Assembly (NCBI RefSeq): GCF_900103425.1
Contig: NZ_FMXA01000014.1
Span: 1 to 50,245, forward strand
Reading direction: 5' to 3'
Source of the DNA: Dialister histaminiformans
GTDB taxonomy: Bacteria > Bacillota > Negativicutes > Veillonellales > Dialisteraceae
Length of the DNA: 50,245 nucleotides
Part shown: in pieces, positions 7,795-15,511 of the stretch
Numbering within the stretch: position 1 is the stretch's first letter
Layout of the letters: every line of letters starts with the position of its first letter
Notes under the pieces: generated by a model
What the model saw: only the letters and a program-made list of their open reading frames with translations
The model's database searches: none
What the model was told of the DNA's origin: nothing
Position numbers and translations under genes: made by a program

Positions 7795-8820
7795 TTATTG
7801 TTCCTCTTTCAGCTGCTGTATGGTCTTTTCCAGCTGACGCAGTTTCTTTCGCATTTCCGAAAGATGACCTACCAGTACCTGGGATCGGCTCCATTCTTTA
7901 TGCGGTCTTGCAGGATATCCCACATATTCACCTGGTTTAGTGATATTCCCTATAACCCCTGTCTTGCCGCCAAGGATAACATTATCCACAATGTGGATAT
8001 GTCCGGTAATACCTGCCTGTCCGGCCAGTATGCAGTGGTTTCCTATCTTTGTGCTGCCTGCCACCCCTACCTGGGCGCAGAGGAAACAATCTTCCCCTAC
8101 TTCCACATTATGTCCCAGATGAACCAGGTTATCTATCTTTGTCCCACGGCCTACTACGGTGCTGTTCATAGCACTGTTATCCACGGTACTGCAGGCTCCG
8201 ATTTCCACGTCATCATGAAGAACTACATTGCCCAGCTGCCGGATGTGGTTGTGGTGTCCCTGGGCATCGGTAGCAAAGCCAAACCCCTGTCCACCGATCA
8301 CGGCATGTGCGCGAAGCACTACCCTGTCACCAAGCACTGTATTTTCATGGATAACTGCGCCCGGATAAATTTCGCAACCCTGCCCGACAACAGCATTCCG
8401 CCCTATGTACACATAAGGATACAGAACTGTGTCATCTCCAACAATCGCACCGTCATCAATAACACAATACGGCATTACGGCCGCTTTAGGAGATACTTTG
8501 GCTGTAGGACTGACAACAGCGGTTGGATGAATGCCCGGCTTTACATGGGTTTCGGGATGGAATAATTCCACCAGCTGACTGAATCCACGTTTTGCGTCAT
8601 CGCATACTATAAGATTCTTTGTGGTCTTTTCCGGCAGCTTGTCTACCAGGATAAGTCCTGCGCGAAATTCTTCCAGGTGTTCTGCATATACGCCCTGTGC
8701 GAAGGTTACATGCTCTGGACCAGCATCCATTGCGCCACGAACATCCACAATTTCCTGCTCCGCATTACCATATAATTTGCCGCCTACTATTGTAGCCAAC
8801 TCCGCTGCTGTCTTTTTCAT
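7795..8820 (-). CDS. lpxD: UDP-3-O-acylglucosamine N-acyltransferase
   Basis: LpxD catalyses the third step of lipid A synthesis, N-acylating UDP-3-O-acylglucosamine with an acyl-ACP in the cytoplasm. The 341-residue length fits the family. An N-terminal uridine-binding domain (about 1-95) is followed by a left-handed beta-helix of hexapeptide repeats (about 97-290, for example VSPTAKVSPKAAV) and a C-terminal helix rich in Lys and Gln. The catalytic histidine lies in NLVHLGHNVEVG. It is the last gene of the mlaE-to-lpxD series, eight bases behind the lipoprotein gene, and ends at a terminator. lpxA, lpxB and lpxC are not in the window. Confidence 0.96.
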   Translation of the reverse strand: MKKTAAELATIVGGKLYGNAEQEIVDVRGAMDAGPEHVTFAQGVYAEHLEEFRAGLILVDKLPEKTTKNLIVCDDAKRGFSQLVELFHPETHVKPGIHPTAVVSPTAKVSPKAAVMPYCVIDDGAIVGDDTVLYPYVYIGRNAVVGQGCEIYPGAVIHENTVLGDRVVLRAHAVIGGQGFGFATDAQGHHNHIRQLGNVVLHDDVEIGACSTVDNSAMNSTVVGRGTKIDNLVHLGHNVEVGEDCFLCAQVGVAGSTKIGNHCILAGQAGITGHIHIVDNVILGGKTGVIGNITKPGEYVGYPARPHKEWSRSQVLVGHLSEMRKKLRQLEKTIQQLKEEQ

Positions 8821-8828
8821 ACATTACC

Positions 8829-9278
8829 TCACTTTGTCTCAGATGAAGAACTTCCCTGATTCAGTCCTGCAATAACTTCATCAGTTATATCAGTTGCGCC
8901 ATATGGAACCATACCATTACGCAAAACAATAGTATAGCCCTTATCCTTGGCTATCTTCTGGCACTGCGCTGAAACCATGGATTCTACCTGATTCTGCTTG
9001 CTCTGCATAAAAATAGCCTGTTCCTGCTGTGCTTCTGCAAATTTACTCTGCAGTTCATCCTGCGAAAGTCCCTGCTTCTGTGCTGCTTCCAGTCTTGAAG
9101 CGATTTCATTATTTTTCGTCTCTATCTGCGCTTCAATTGCCTTGACTTTAGGAGACTTCATGGCAATCGTCTGATAATTAACAACAGCTACCTTTTCCCC
9201 AGATCCACATCCGGATACTATAGCCGCCGTAACAATCAGCCCCATACAGGCCAATTTTTTCCACATTGGCTGTTTCAT
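8829..9278 (-). CDS. OmpH/Skp-like lipoprotein
   Basis: A 149-residue member of the OmpH (Skp) periplasmic chaperone family, with a lipoprotein signal peptide: hydrophobic ACMGLIVTAAIV then lipobox VSGC, giving a lipidated cysteine near residue 24. The mature part begins VAVVNYQTI, the family's first beta strand, then a long helical, Gln- and Ala-rich hairpin (about 45-110), then the closing strand GYTIVLRNGMVPYGATDITDEV. Skp grips unfolded outer-membrane proteins on their way to BamA. Classical Skp is soluble, so membrane anchoring is a variation. It lies 14 bases after another ompH-like gene and 8 before lpxD. Confidence 0.85.
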   Translation of the reverse strand: MKQPMWKKLACMGLIVTAAIVSGCGSGEKVAVVNYQTIAMKSPKVKAIEAQIETKNNEIASRLEAAQKQGLSQDELQSKFAEAQQEQAIFMQSKQNQVESMVSAQCQKIAKDKGYTIVLRNGMVPYGATDITDEVIAGLNQGSSSSETK

Positions 9279-9292
9279 TTATAACTAACCTC

Positions 9293-10252
9293 CTAGTAAC
9301 TATCACTAATCAATGTGTTAACCAGATCTCCAGTTACATCTTCTCCAGATACATTGGCTACACATCTGGTAAAAATCATCTTCAATCCTTTTTTCTGAGC
9401 CACTTTGGCAGCATCTTTGCGGATATCATTCATCATGTCACTCTTCAGCGCAGCCATCTGAGCCTGTTTAGCCTTAATTTTCTTCTCCCATGCAGCATTC
9501 CATTTATCTGCATCCGGAAGGCCGGTTACTCCTGCCTGTGTATTAACTTTTGAAGGTGTCTTTCGATTCTTGATTTCCTCAGCCACACTCTTCGCGTAAG
9601 TATCCAGTTCTGTCATAGCTTTGGCTTTTGCGGAAGTCATCTGCTCAATTTCTTCCTTGCTCCACCCCTGCATGGATTCTTTATCCCCAGATGCATACCG
9701 GCTGTTCAGGAGCTGTCCAATTCGCTGCATGGTCTCTGCCTTTTCCTTAGAAGACAGATCGAGCACAGTCAGACGGAGCTGAAGATTGGCCAGTTCATTG
9801 CTGTCCGCTTCGCTGAGGCCTGTAAGAGTCCCAGTGGACACCTGCTGCGTCTTATGGCTGTCAGAAATCTTTTTGTACAGGTTCTGCAGATTGCGGTTCA
9901 GTTCATCTTCCTTCACTTTGACGCGGGACATATATTCATCCTTATCTGCCTGTGCCACCGCTTCTGACTGTATAGCCCTGTTTATCTTTTCCTGATTGGT
10001 TGCAATCGAAATAAAGTGCTGCTGTTCCGATTTATAGGAATCCAGCATGTGATTATATTCGGTTTCCAGCTGAAAATATTCGCTATAACGGGGATGAGCC
10101 TTAACCACCGTTTCCATATCCACGAATCCATAGACCGGTTTTGCGGTCTGTACCGATTCTGGTTCCGGTTGCCTGTTATGCACAGCAAATAAGATACCTG
10201 CTGCCGCGCACAGACAAAGAATCATGGCCCCTGCCTTAACTGGAATCTTCAT
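9293..10252 (-). CDS. Large OmpH/Skp-like protein, membrane-anchored or secreted
   Basis: At 319 residues this is twice the usual Skp length. The N-terminus (MKIPVKAGAMILCLCAAAGILFAV) is an uncleaved anchor or signal peptide. The OmpH fold is recognisable at both ends: VYGFVDMETVVKAHPRYSEY near residues 40-59 and GLKMIFTRCVANVSGEDVTGDLVN at the C-terminus, while about 200 residues of helical, charged sequence between them form an elongated coiled-coil region that may represent two merged hairpins. A role as a periplasmic chaperone or spacer for outer-membrane proteins follows from family and position (between two other ompH genes). The precise function is unknown. Confidence 0.75.
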   Translation of the reverse strand: MKIPVKAGAMILCLCAAAGILFAVHNRQPEPESVQTAKPVYGFVDMETVVKAHPRYSEYFQLETEYNHMLDSYKSEQQHFISIATNQEKINRAIQSEAVAQADKDEYMSRVKVKEDELNRNLQNLYKKISDSHKTQQVSTGTLTGLSEADSNELANLQLRLTVLDLSSKEKAETMQRIGQLLNSRYASGDKESMQGWSKEEIEQMTSAKAKAMTELDTYAKSVAEEIKNRKTPSKVNTQAGVTGLPDADKWNAAWEKKIKAKQAQMAALKSDMMNDIRKDAAKVAQKKGLKMIFTRCVANVSGEDVTGDLVNTLISDSY

Positions 10253-10261
10253 AATTTATCC

Positions 10262-10765
10262 TTACTTCTTTGCAGAGCTTGCCTTAGCCGCCTGCTGAGT
10301 CATTGCATCAGAAACGTCCTTGGTAATATCTACGCCACCATAAACCACTGCACTCTTTTCTACTACCAGAGAGAGGCCCTTCTTGGATGCAACTGCCTTA
10401 GCTGCCGATTCAATCTGGCCCTGCATATCCTTTTCGATAGCCGCACGCTTTTCAGCAAACTGCTGGCTCATATCATTATAGAGTTTCTGCTTTTCTGCGT
10501 CAGTCATTTTAGCGGACTTGGTGTCAAAGTCCTTTTTCATGGAATCTGCAGTCTGCTGAAGTTTCTGCTGGTACTGAAGCGCAACCGCCTGGTTATTCTG
10601 CAATACTTCCTGCTGATCCACTACACCAATATCAGAATTCGGAGCGGCGTTGGCCACATCTCCCATGGACATCAGCGCCATACCACCGATGGAAAGAATA
10701 AATACACCTGCCAGTCCAAGTGAAAAGATTTTAATATTTCTCTTACTTCCTAATGATGACATCAT
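10262..10765 (-). CDS. OmpH/Skp family periplasmic chaperone
   Basis: This 167-residue protein has the standard Skp size. An N-terminal hydrophobic segment (IKIFSLGLAGVFILSIGGMALMSMG) is followed by DIGVVDQQEVLQNN, the family's first strand, then a charged helical hairpin (about 55-130) and the closing strand SLVVEKSAVVYGGVDITKDVSDAM. Skp prevents aggregation of outer-membrane proteins in the periplasm before BamA inserts them. The AGGAGAG ribosome site supports ATG 10765. It is the first of three tandem ompH-like genes between the POTRA-like protein and lpxD, an expanded version of the bamA-skp-lpxD order known in Proteobacteria. Confidence 0.88.
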   Translation of the reverse strand: MMSSLGSKRNIKIFSLGLAGVFILSIGGMALMSMGDVANAAPNSDIGVVDQQEVLQNNQAVALQYQQKLQQTADSMKKDFDTKSAKMTDAEKQKLYNDMSQQFAEKRAAIEKDMQGQIESAAKAVASKKGLSLVVEKSAVVYGGVDITKDVSDAMTQQAAKASSAKK

Positions 10766-10782
10766 AATAAATAACTCTCCTT

Positions 10783-12084
10783 CTATAAATTAGCAATCAG
10801 CCGCAGCCAACTACCGTCTTCACTATTATACACATATTCCAGCGTCATGTAATTATGCAACTTATAGGAAATGCCTATTTCATCTTCATGGGCATCCACA
10901 TTTCTGTCATATCTGGCTTCCCATAACCTGCCAAACCCCTGGTGCAGCAGCCAATGTGATTCTCTGTCAGTAAAATCATATTTATATCCTATATAGGTGG
11001 ATTTGCCAAAATAATGCAGCCATCCGCCATAGAGGTTACCATCTACCGGCCCGGGGTAAAAACGTGCTTCTCCAAATACAACATCATGTTTCTTCACATA
11101 ATGCCCCAGAAGTCCTTCGATAGCTGTATTTTTTTCTCCGCTCCGTCCCGCATCCAGCCAGGCCTGTCCCTGAATTATCCAGTGATCAGTAAGCGCATCC
11201 ACCAGAAGTTCTGTTTCACTTCCACAATGCAGATCAGTATCAATTTCCAGATCATACCTTCTGATGAAGGAGTCTTCCTCCAACTGATTCTGCATATATT
11301 CCCGGATTTCCTCCTTATGCCGATCCACAAAAGCAACCGGAAGGCCTTCAAGACTCCTCATCGAACCTTCCGCCCTGTTAGCGGCATTATACATGAATAA
11401 TCTGGGCACTGTAGTTTTCCGGAACGTCAATACGCCCCGACGGACGATTGTCCCCTGTGGAAGCAGCGAAACGTGCACCACTGTATTTTCGCCGGACTCT
11501 ACATGCAACCGGGCATCAAATTCCGGGAGCGCATTTTTTACAATAGTCTGCCCGGCAGACTGAGATACACTGTCGGCCCATCCGATGGAATCCACCGGAA
11601 GTCCTGTCAGAAGCGCATTCATCTCTCCCGGCAGCCCTGCCAGATCTTCTTTAACCAGTGTCTGGGCCAGAGGCGTCAGATTACCGTAATCCACCTCGGT
11701 GCGAACGGATTTAATCGTCTGCCCTACCGGCATAAGCACCACATTCATGGTTGTTTCCTGTCCATAGTTCAGAGACATATCGGAAACCACATAGCCAACC
11801 ACTACCCGGTTCACTATATCCGCCAGTACCTTATCATACTGGTACCGGTTATTCTGGAAGATTTCCGCCTCTTTTCCAACCAGGACCCGATTTCCAATCG
11901 AAGCCAGGCTGGCCTCGATTCTCTGTCTGACAGAAGGAGGCATCTCCCCATCTGTCGATGTGAGATTCACATGGACGGACAGAATAGATGCCGCTTCTGA
12001 AATCCCCGGCGCCATGGAGAAAACAGCGCTGAGAATCCCTGCATATAGAGCTATCTTCCTGACATAACGCAAAGAAGAAAGCAT
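10783..12084 (-). CDS. Exported protein with POTRA-like modules, unknown family
   Basis: I do not recognise this 433-residue protein. It has a signal peptide (cleavage near residue 32, SEAAS). The mature part appears to be three similar modules of about 90 residues: roughly 34-121, 122-211 and 212-302. Modules end in beta strands of the form VVLMPVG or VSLLPQG and are followed by QTI or GTI, and they carry helices with LPGEM/LPVAF patterns; this recalls POTRA domains. The last 130 residues are rich in alternating aromatic and polar residues (YGGWLHYFGKSTYIGYKYDF) and end WLRLIANL, compatible with a short outer-membrane beta segment. It sits between bamA (17 bases) and the ompH genes, so a role in outer-membrane assembly is likely by context only. 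Confidence 0.7.
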   Translation of the reverse strand: MLSSLRYVRKIALYAGILSAVFSMAPGISEAASILSVHVNLTSTDGEMPPSVRQRIEASLASIGNRVLVGKEAEIFQNNRYQYDKVLADIVNRVVVGYVVSDMSLNYGQETTMNVVLMPVGQTIKSVRTEVDYGNLTPLAQTLVKEDLAGLPGEMNALLTGLPVDSIGWADSVSQSAGQTIVKNALPEFDARLHVESGENTVVHVSLLPQGTIVRRGVLTFRKTTVPRLFMYNAANRAEGSMRSLEGLPVAFVDRHKEEIREYMQNQLEEDSFIRRYDLEIDTDLHCGSETELLVDALTDHWIIQGQAWLDAGRSGEKNTAIEGLLGHYVKKHDVVFGEARFYPGPVDGNLYGGWLHYFGKSTYIGYKYDFTDRESHWLLHQGFGRLWEARYDRNVDAHEDEIGISYKLHNYMTLEYVYNSEDGSWLRLIANL

Positions 12085-12101
12085 AAATTAACTCCTTAAC
12101 A

Positions 12102-14123
12102 TCAGAACTGTGTTCCGAAACTGAAGTGGAACTTGTTTTGATCCCCATGACCGTAATCCAGTCTGATTGGTCCAAGAGGTGTCTGTACACGCAATCCCAC
12201 ACCAACTGCTGCATGGATGGAATCATCATCCTGATACCATGGCATCTTGCCTTCCTGAACATCCCAGGCACTGCCCACATCGGTAAACAGAACGGCTTCT
12301 ACCTTCTTAGCAACCGGGATTCGGTATTCAAGGGTTGCTTCATACATCTTGCGGCCCTTGAACTGATCATCTTCGTAGCCGCGGAGAGAATCTGCGCCAC
12401 CGAGATCAAACAGGTTGTTGTAGGAAATATCCCCATCAATATAGCCGCCCATCAGACGAAGTGCCAGAACATGACCGTTGCCTAAAGCTTTATAGAAACG
12501 GCCTTCTGCTGTGAACTTGTAGTAATCATAGTCACCGCCAAGTCCATGTCCGCCCCATTCGGTAGTGAAGGAGAGGCGACGGCCCTTGGTCGCATTGAAA
12601 TAATTATCACGGTTATCAAATACATGGGTAAAGGTGAAGCTGTTGGTACGTCCGAAGTTATCCATAATCTTCTTGTACCAATCACTATCACGGTAATCGG
12701 TTATACCGTTCTTTCTCATGTATTTTTCCATTACGCTGCCCGGATCAAACCCGTCTTCATCATCATAGGATTCCTTGGTTGTGGAAAGATAAAATTTGTT
12801 GGTCCGGTATTCACCATTCACATGAGCCCAGGAAACGCCAAAGCCTTTCTTTCTCTTATCATATTCTGCAATGGTGTCACCATTGGAATCATAGTCATCA
12901 TACTTATAACGACGATCAAATACGGTAAAGCCCAGTGCATCTCCGTTGTCATTGATGTATGGATGGGTATAGGAGATTTCATAGTTCTTGCCATGAGAAG
13001 AACCACCAAATTCCCAGCGGAAGTTGACCTTGTCACCGGTTCCACGGAAATTGTTTTCAGTCAGGCCAAGAATACCTACCATGCCGTCGGATTCAGAGTA
13101 CCCGGCACCTACAGTAACTACGCCTGTCTTCTGTTCTACTACATCAATTTCAATGATAACGTCATGATTTTTGTTTCCCGGAAGAAGCTTCATATTGACA
13201 TCTTCAAAAATTCCGAGGTTGTAAAGTCGTTCCATACTGCGGCTTGCCAGGAACTTATTAAACGGTTCCCCCTTCTTGAAGCGCAGTTCACGAAGAATAA
13301 CCTTATCCTTGGTCTTTTCATTTCCGGCAATCTGAATATCTTCTATCTTTCCTTCTGCAATATTCACCTTAAGGGTTCCGTTTTCAGTTACGGTTACATC
13401 CGGAATAGATGCCAGAATATATCCCTGCTGTACATATAGATCATCAATAGCTTTGATGTTTCTGGATACCTGAACGAAATTCAGTACACTGTCCTTGGGA
13501 ACAGCCAGAATCTGTCTCAGTTCATCATCAGAGAAAACCGTATTTCCTTCAAAAGTGACTTTATGGATAACCGGGTTGGAAACCATACGGAATGTGAGGG
13601 TTACCCCTTCCTTAACCGCTCCAAACTGTGGAGAAATCTGGGAGAATACCCCGGTTCCGCCCAATGCGGCCACATCATTGCGTACGCCTTCTACAGAGAC
13701 CTTGTCACCGGTCTTTTCCGTAAGAAGGGGAACCAGCTTGGCCTTAACTTCTTCCGGAATTCCATCAAAGTCAATGGAAGTGATAGTCTTACCTGCTGCC
13801 TTCGCAATGGCCTTGTCATCATCCGGAGCCAGATACATGGATGCTGTATCTGCCAGGGAAGCCTGTGCCGTATTTCTGATATCTACCCCAGACTGATCAT
13901 TATCACCGGAAGCCTGCAGAGTCGTTGTCTTGCTGCTGTCAGATGTCGCAGCAGACACATCAATATCATCTGCCTGATCCTCTGTTTTTCCCTGGGTAAC
14001 ATTGTACATTTCACTCTGAGACATATTGCTATTCGCAATATCCGGGGCTGCATAGACGTTAAACCCAGAAACAGCCATAACAACAGCTGTTGTGAGCAGA
14101 GCTTTCTTGTAACCTGTAATCAT
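12102..14123 (-). CDS. bamA: Outer membrane protein assembly factor BamA
   Basis: BamA inserts beta-barrel proteins into the outer membrane. The 673 residues comprise a signal peptide (cleavage near VYAA, 26), an acidic Ser/Asp-rich stretch (about 30-105), three recognisable POTRA domains (about 112-182, 185-257, 258-333) and a 16-strand-type barrel (about 336-673). The SLRGYED segment near 579-585 is the conserved RG(F/Y) loop 6 motif, and the protein ends in Phe as expected of the beta-signal. Only three POTRAs are visible against five in E. coli. Genes for BamB-E are not in the window. It is co-directional with tamB and the ompH genes. Confidence 0.96.
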   Translation of the reverse strand: MITGYKKALLTTAVVMAVSGFNVYAAPDIANSNMSQSEMYNVTQGKTEDQADDIDVSAATSDSSKTTTLQASGDNDQSGVDIRNTAQASLADTASMYLAPDDDKAIAKAAGKTITSIDFDGIPEEVKAKLVPLLTEKTGDKVSVEGVRNDVAALGGTGVFSQISPQFGAVKEGVTLTFRMVSNPVIHKVTFEGNTVFSDDELRQILAVPKDSVLNFVQVSRNIKAIDDLYVQQGYILASIPDVTVTENGTLKVNIAEGKIEDIQIAGNEKTKDKVILRELRFKKGEPFNKFLASRSMERLYNLGIFEDVNMKLLPGNKNHDVIIEIDVVEQKTGVVTVGAGYSESDGMVGILGLTENNFRGTGDKVNFRWEFGGSSHGKNYEISYTHPYINDNGDALGFTVFDRRYKYDDYDSNGDTIAEYDKRKKGFGVSWAHVNGEYRTNKFYLSTTKESYDDEDGFDPGSVMEKYMRKNGITDYRDSDWYKKIMDNFGRTNSFTFTHVFDNRDNYFNATKGRRLSFTTEWGGHGLGGDYDYYKFTAEGRFYKALGNGHVLALRLMGGYIDGDISYNNLFDLGGADSLRGYEDDQFKGRKMYEATLEYRIPVAKKVEAVLFTDVGSAWDVQEGKMPWYQDDDSIHAAVGVGLRVQTPLGPIRLDYGHGDQNKFHFSFGTQF

Positions 14124-14161
14124 TAAGAATCCTCCTAAAATCAGATTTTTACATTTAGAAC

Positions 14162-14752
14162 TTACTGACCACGCAATGCGCGGCCGGCTTCACCAACTAC
14201 ACTCTGTATTTCTTTCTCTGACATGACCGGAGCCGGACGTACCGGTTTTTCCACGGGTTGTTCCGCCGCCTTCTTCCGGTTTTCCTGCTTCTGTACAGTC
14301 TTTGAGCTGACAGTCGTCTTCACCTTTTCTGCACGTTTCCGTGGAGGTTCTGACACTTCTGTCTGAGGCGGCTGCGCATCGGCTGCCGCCCTGGTTACTT
14401 CTTTTTCAGATATTAAATTTTCATTTGGATTCGATACGGCAGCTTCTGGTACCGTTGTCGACATCTGACCTCCACTGGCTGGTGGGGCTGACGAACCCGA
14501 TTCTGCCTGCATCCTGTCATACATAAAGGAACTGCCTGCAAAGACAATGACCGCCATAACCATAGCTGCACATCGGATAATCCATTTTTTCTTTCTTGTC
14601 CAATCATGCACTTCGTCCAGCCGGTTCATTTCTGCACGGGCCATTATCAGATTCAGTTCTCCTGATAATTCTTTATGGGAGGAATACGATTTTTCCGCTT
14701 TTTCCAGCCATTTCCGTATGGATTTGACACGGTTGACTTTATCACCTGGCAT
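14162..14752 (-). CDS. Single-pass membrane protein with Lys/Pro-rich extracytoplasmic part; possible anti-sigma factor
   Basis: No family is recognised in this 196-residue protein. Residues 1-57 are hydrophilic and helical (RKWLEKAEKSYSSHKEL), 58-77 form one transmembrane segment behind KKK, and the remaining ~118 residues are Ser/Pro/Lys-rich with a short C-terminal helix (MSEKEIQSVVGEAGRALRG). The Arg/Lys-rich flank puts the N-terminus in the cytoplasm and the tail in the periplasm, the layout of membrane-bound anti-sigma factors, and the gene lies immediately downstream of a sigma-factor gene. The Lys/Pro tail would also suit a periplasm-spanning linker of TonB type. AGGAGGG precedes the ATG. 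Both roles are inference. Confidence 0.65.
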   Translation of the reverse strand: MPGDKVNRVKSIRKWLEKAEKSYSSHKELSGELNLIMARAEMNRLDEVHDWTRKKKWIIRCAAMVMAVIVFAGSSFMYDRMQAESGSSAPPASGGQMSTTVPEAAVSNPNENLISEKEVTRAAADAQPPQTEVSEPPRKRAEKVKTTVSSKTVQKQENRKKAAEQPVEKPVRPAPVMSEKEIQSVVGEAGRALRGQ

Positions 14753-14833
14753 GGCACACCCCTCCTTTTTATATATAATCGGAGGTATAACCGAAAAAAC
14801 AAACTGTCATAACCGGTAAAAATATACAATATT

Positions 14834-14847
14834 TCCGGGAAAACCCG
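14834..14847 (-). terminator. Short hairpin between sigma gene and TM-protein gene
   Basis: CCGGG/CCCGG with a four-base loop lies about 35 bases after the sigma-factor stop; the following minus-strand sequence is AT-rich but not a clean T-run. It could lower read-through rather than stop it. Confidence 0.25.
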
Positions 14848-14878
14848 GTAATTACTCGGAAATTCGCCTCAATTCCGG

Positions 14879-15502
14879 CTATTTTCTATCATGCATCAAT
14901 CTGGACAGCATTCCACGCATGCGACGGATACCTTTCTTCTCCAGCTTATATACATAAGCGGTACTGACATCCATAGCATCCGCTGTTTCGGCTGCCGTCT
15001 TTTCCTTATAGTATACATTCCGAAGAACATCCTGCTCCCTCCCGGGAAGCCGGGAAAAAGCGCTGTTTACCGCATGATTCAGCGAATCAAAATCCGCCGA
15101 TTCAAACGCCGTATCCCCGGTAGCCGACTGCAGATAAGGCTGTGCCTGTATTTCATCCTGCATATCCACCAGCACTTCCTGCCGGTTCTGGCGCAGAAAA
15201 TCTATCATCCTGCCACGTACACGGTGCAGGGCATAAAGCGAAAAAGCCACTCCGTTATCCGGATTGAATTTTTCCGCTGCTTCCATAAGGCCGACCATCC
15301 CCTCCTGAATCAGGTCCAGTACAACGGTTTCCTGCAGAGGATATTTTATTGCCTCCTTAAATACAAGCAGCTGGTAATGCTCTATGATTTCCTGTCTGGC
15401 CTCGATATCTTCATCTTCCTTATACCGTTTCCAAAGGGCCATTTCTTCTTCCCATGTCAGTTTCCTGACATGGCTCAGGCTGCTCACATACTCACTTAAC
15501 AT
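14879..15502 (-). CDS. Sigma-70 family RNA polymerase sigma factor
   Basis: This 207-residue protein has sigma region 1.2/2.1 (LTWEEEMALWKRYKED, about 15-30), region 2.2-2.4 (DLIQEGMVGLMEAAEKFNPDNGVAFSLYA, core-binding and -10 recognition, about 63-91; then RGRMIDFLR) and region 4 with a helix-turn-helix (LPGREQDVLRNVYYKEKTAAETADAMDVS, about 153-181). Region 3 is short or absent, so it is a compact alternative sigma of group 3/4 type. It begins nine bases after tamB and precedes a single-TM protein and bamA. Its placement inside an outer-membrane operon suggests envelope-linked regulation; its target promoters are unknown. Confidence 0.88.
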   Translation of the reverse strand: MLSEYVSSLSHVRKLTWEEEMALWKRYKEDEDIEARQEIIEHYQLLVFKEAIKYPLQETVVLDLIQEGMVGLMEAAEKFNPDNGVAFSLYALHRVRGRMIDFLRQNRQEVLVDMQDEIQAQPYLQSATGDTAFESADFDSLNHAVNSAFSRLPGREQDVLRNVYYKEKTAAETADAMDVSTAYVYKLEKKGIRRMRGMLSRLMHDRK

Positions 15503-15511
15503 AGTGTACTC

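Noticed and set aside
12546-13439. Long plus-strand frame opposite bamA
   Set aside because: BamA on the minus strand is certain; this frame lacks a ribosome site and a family match.
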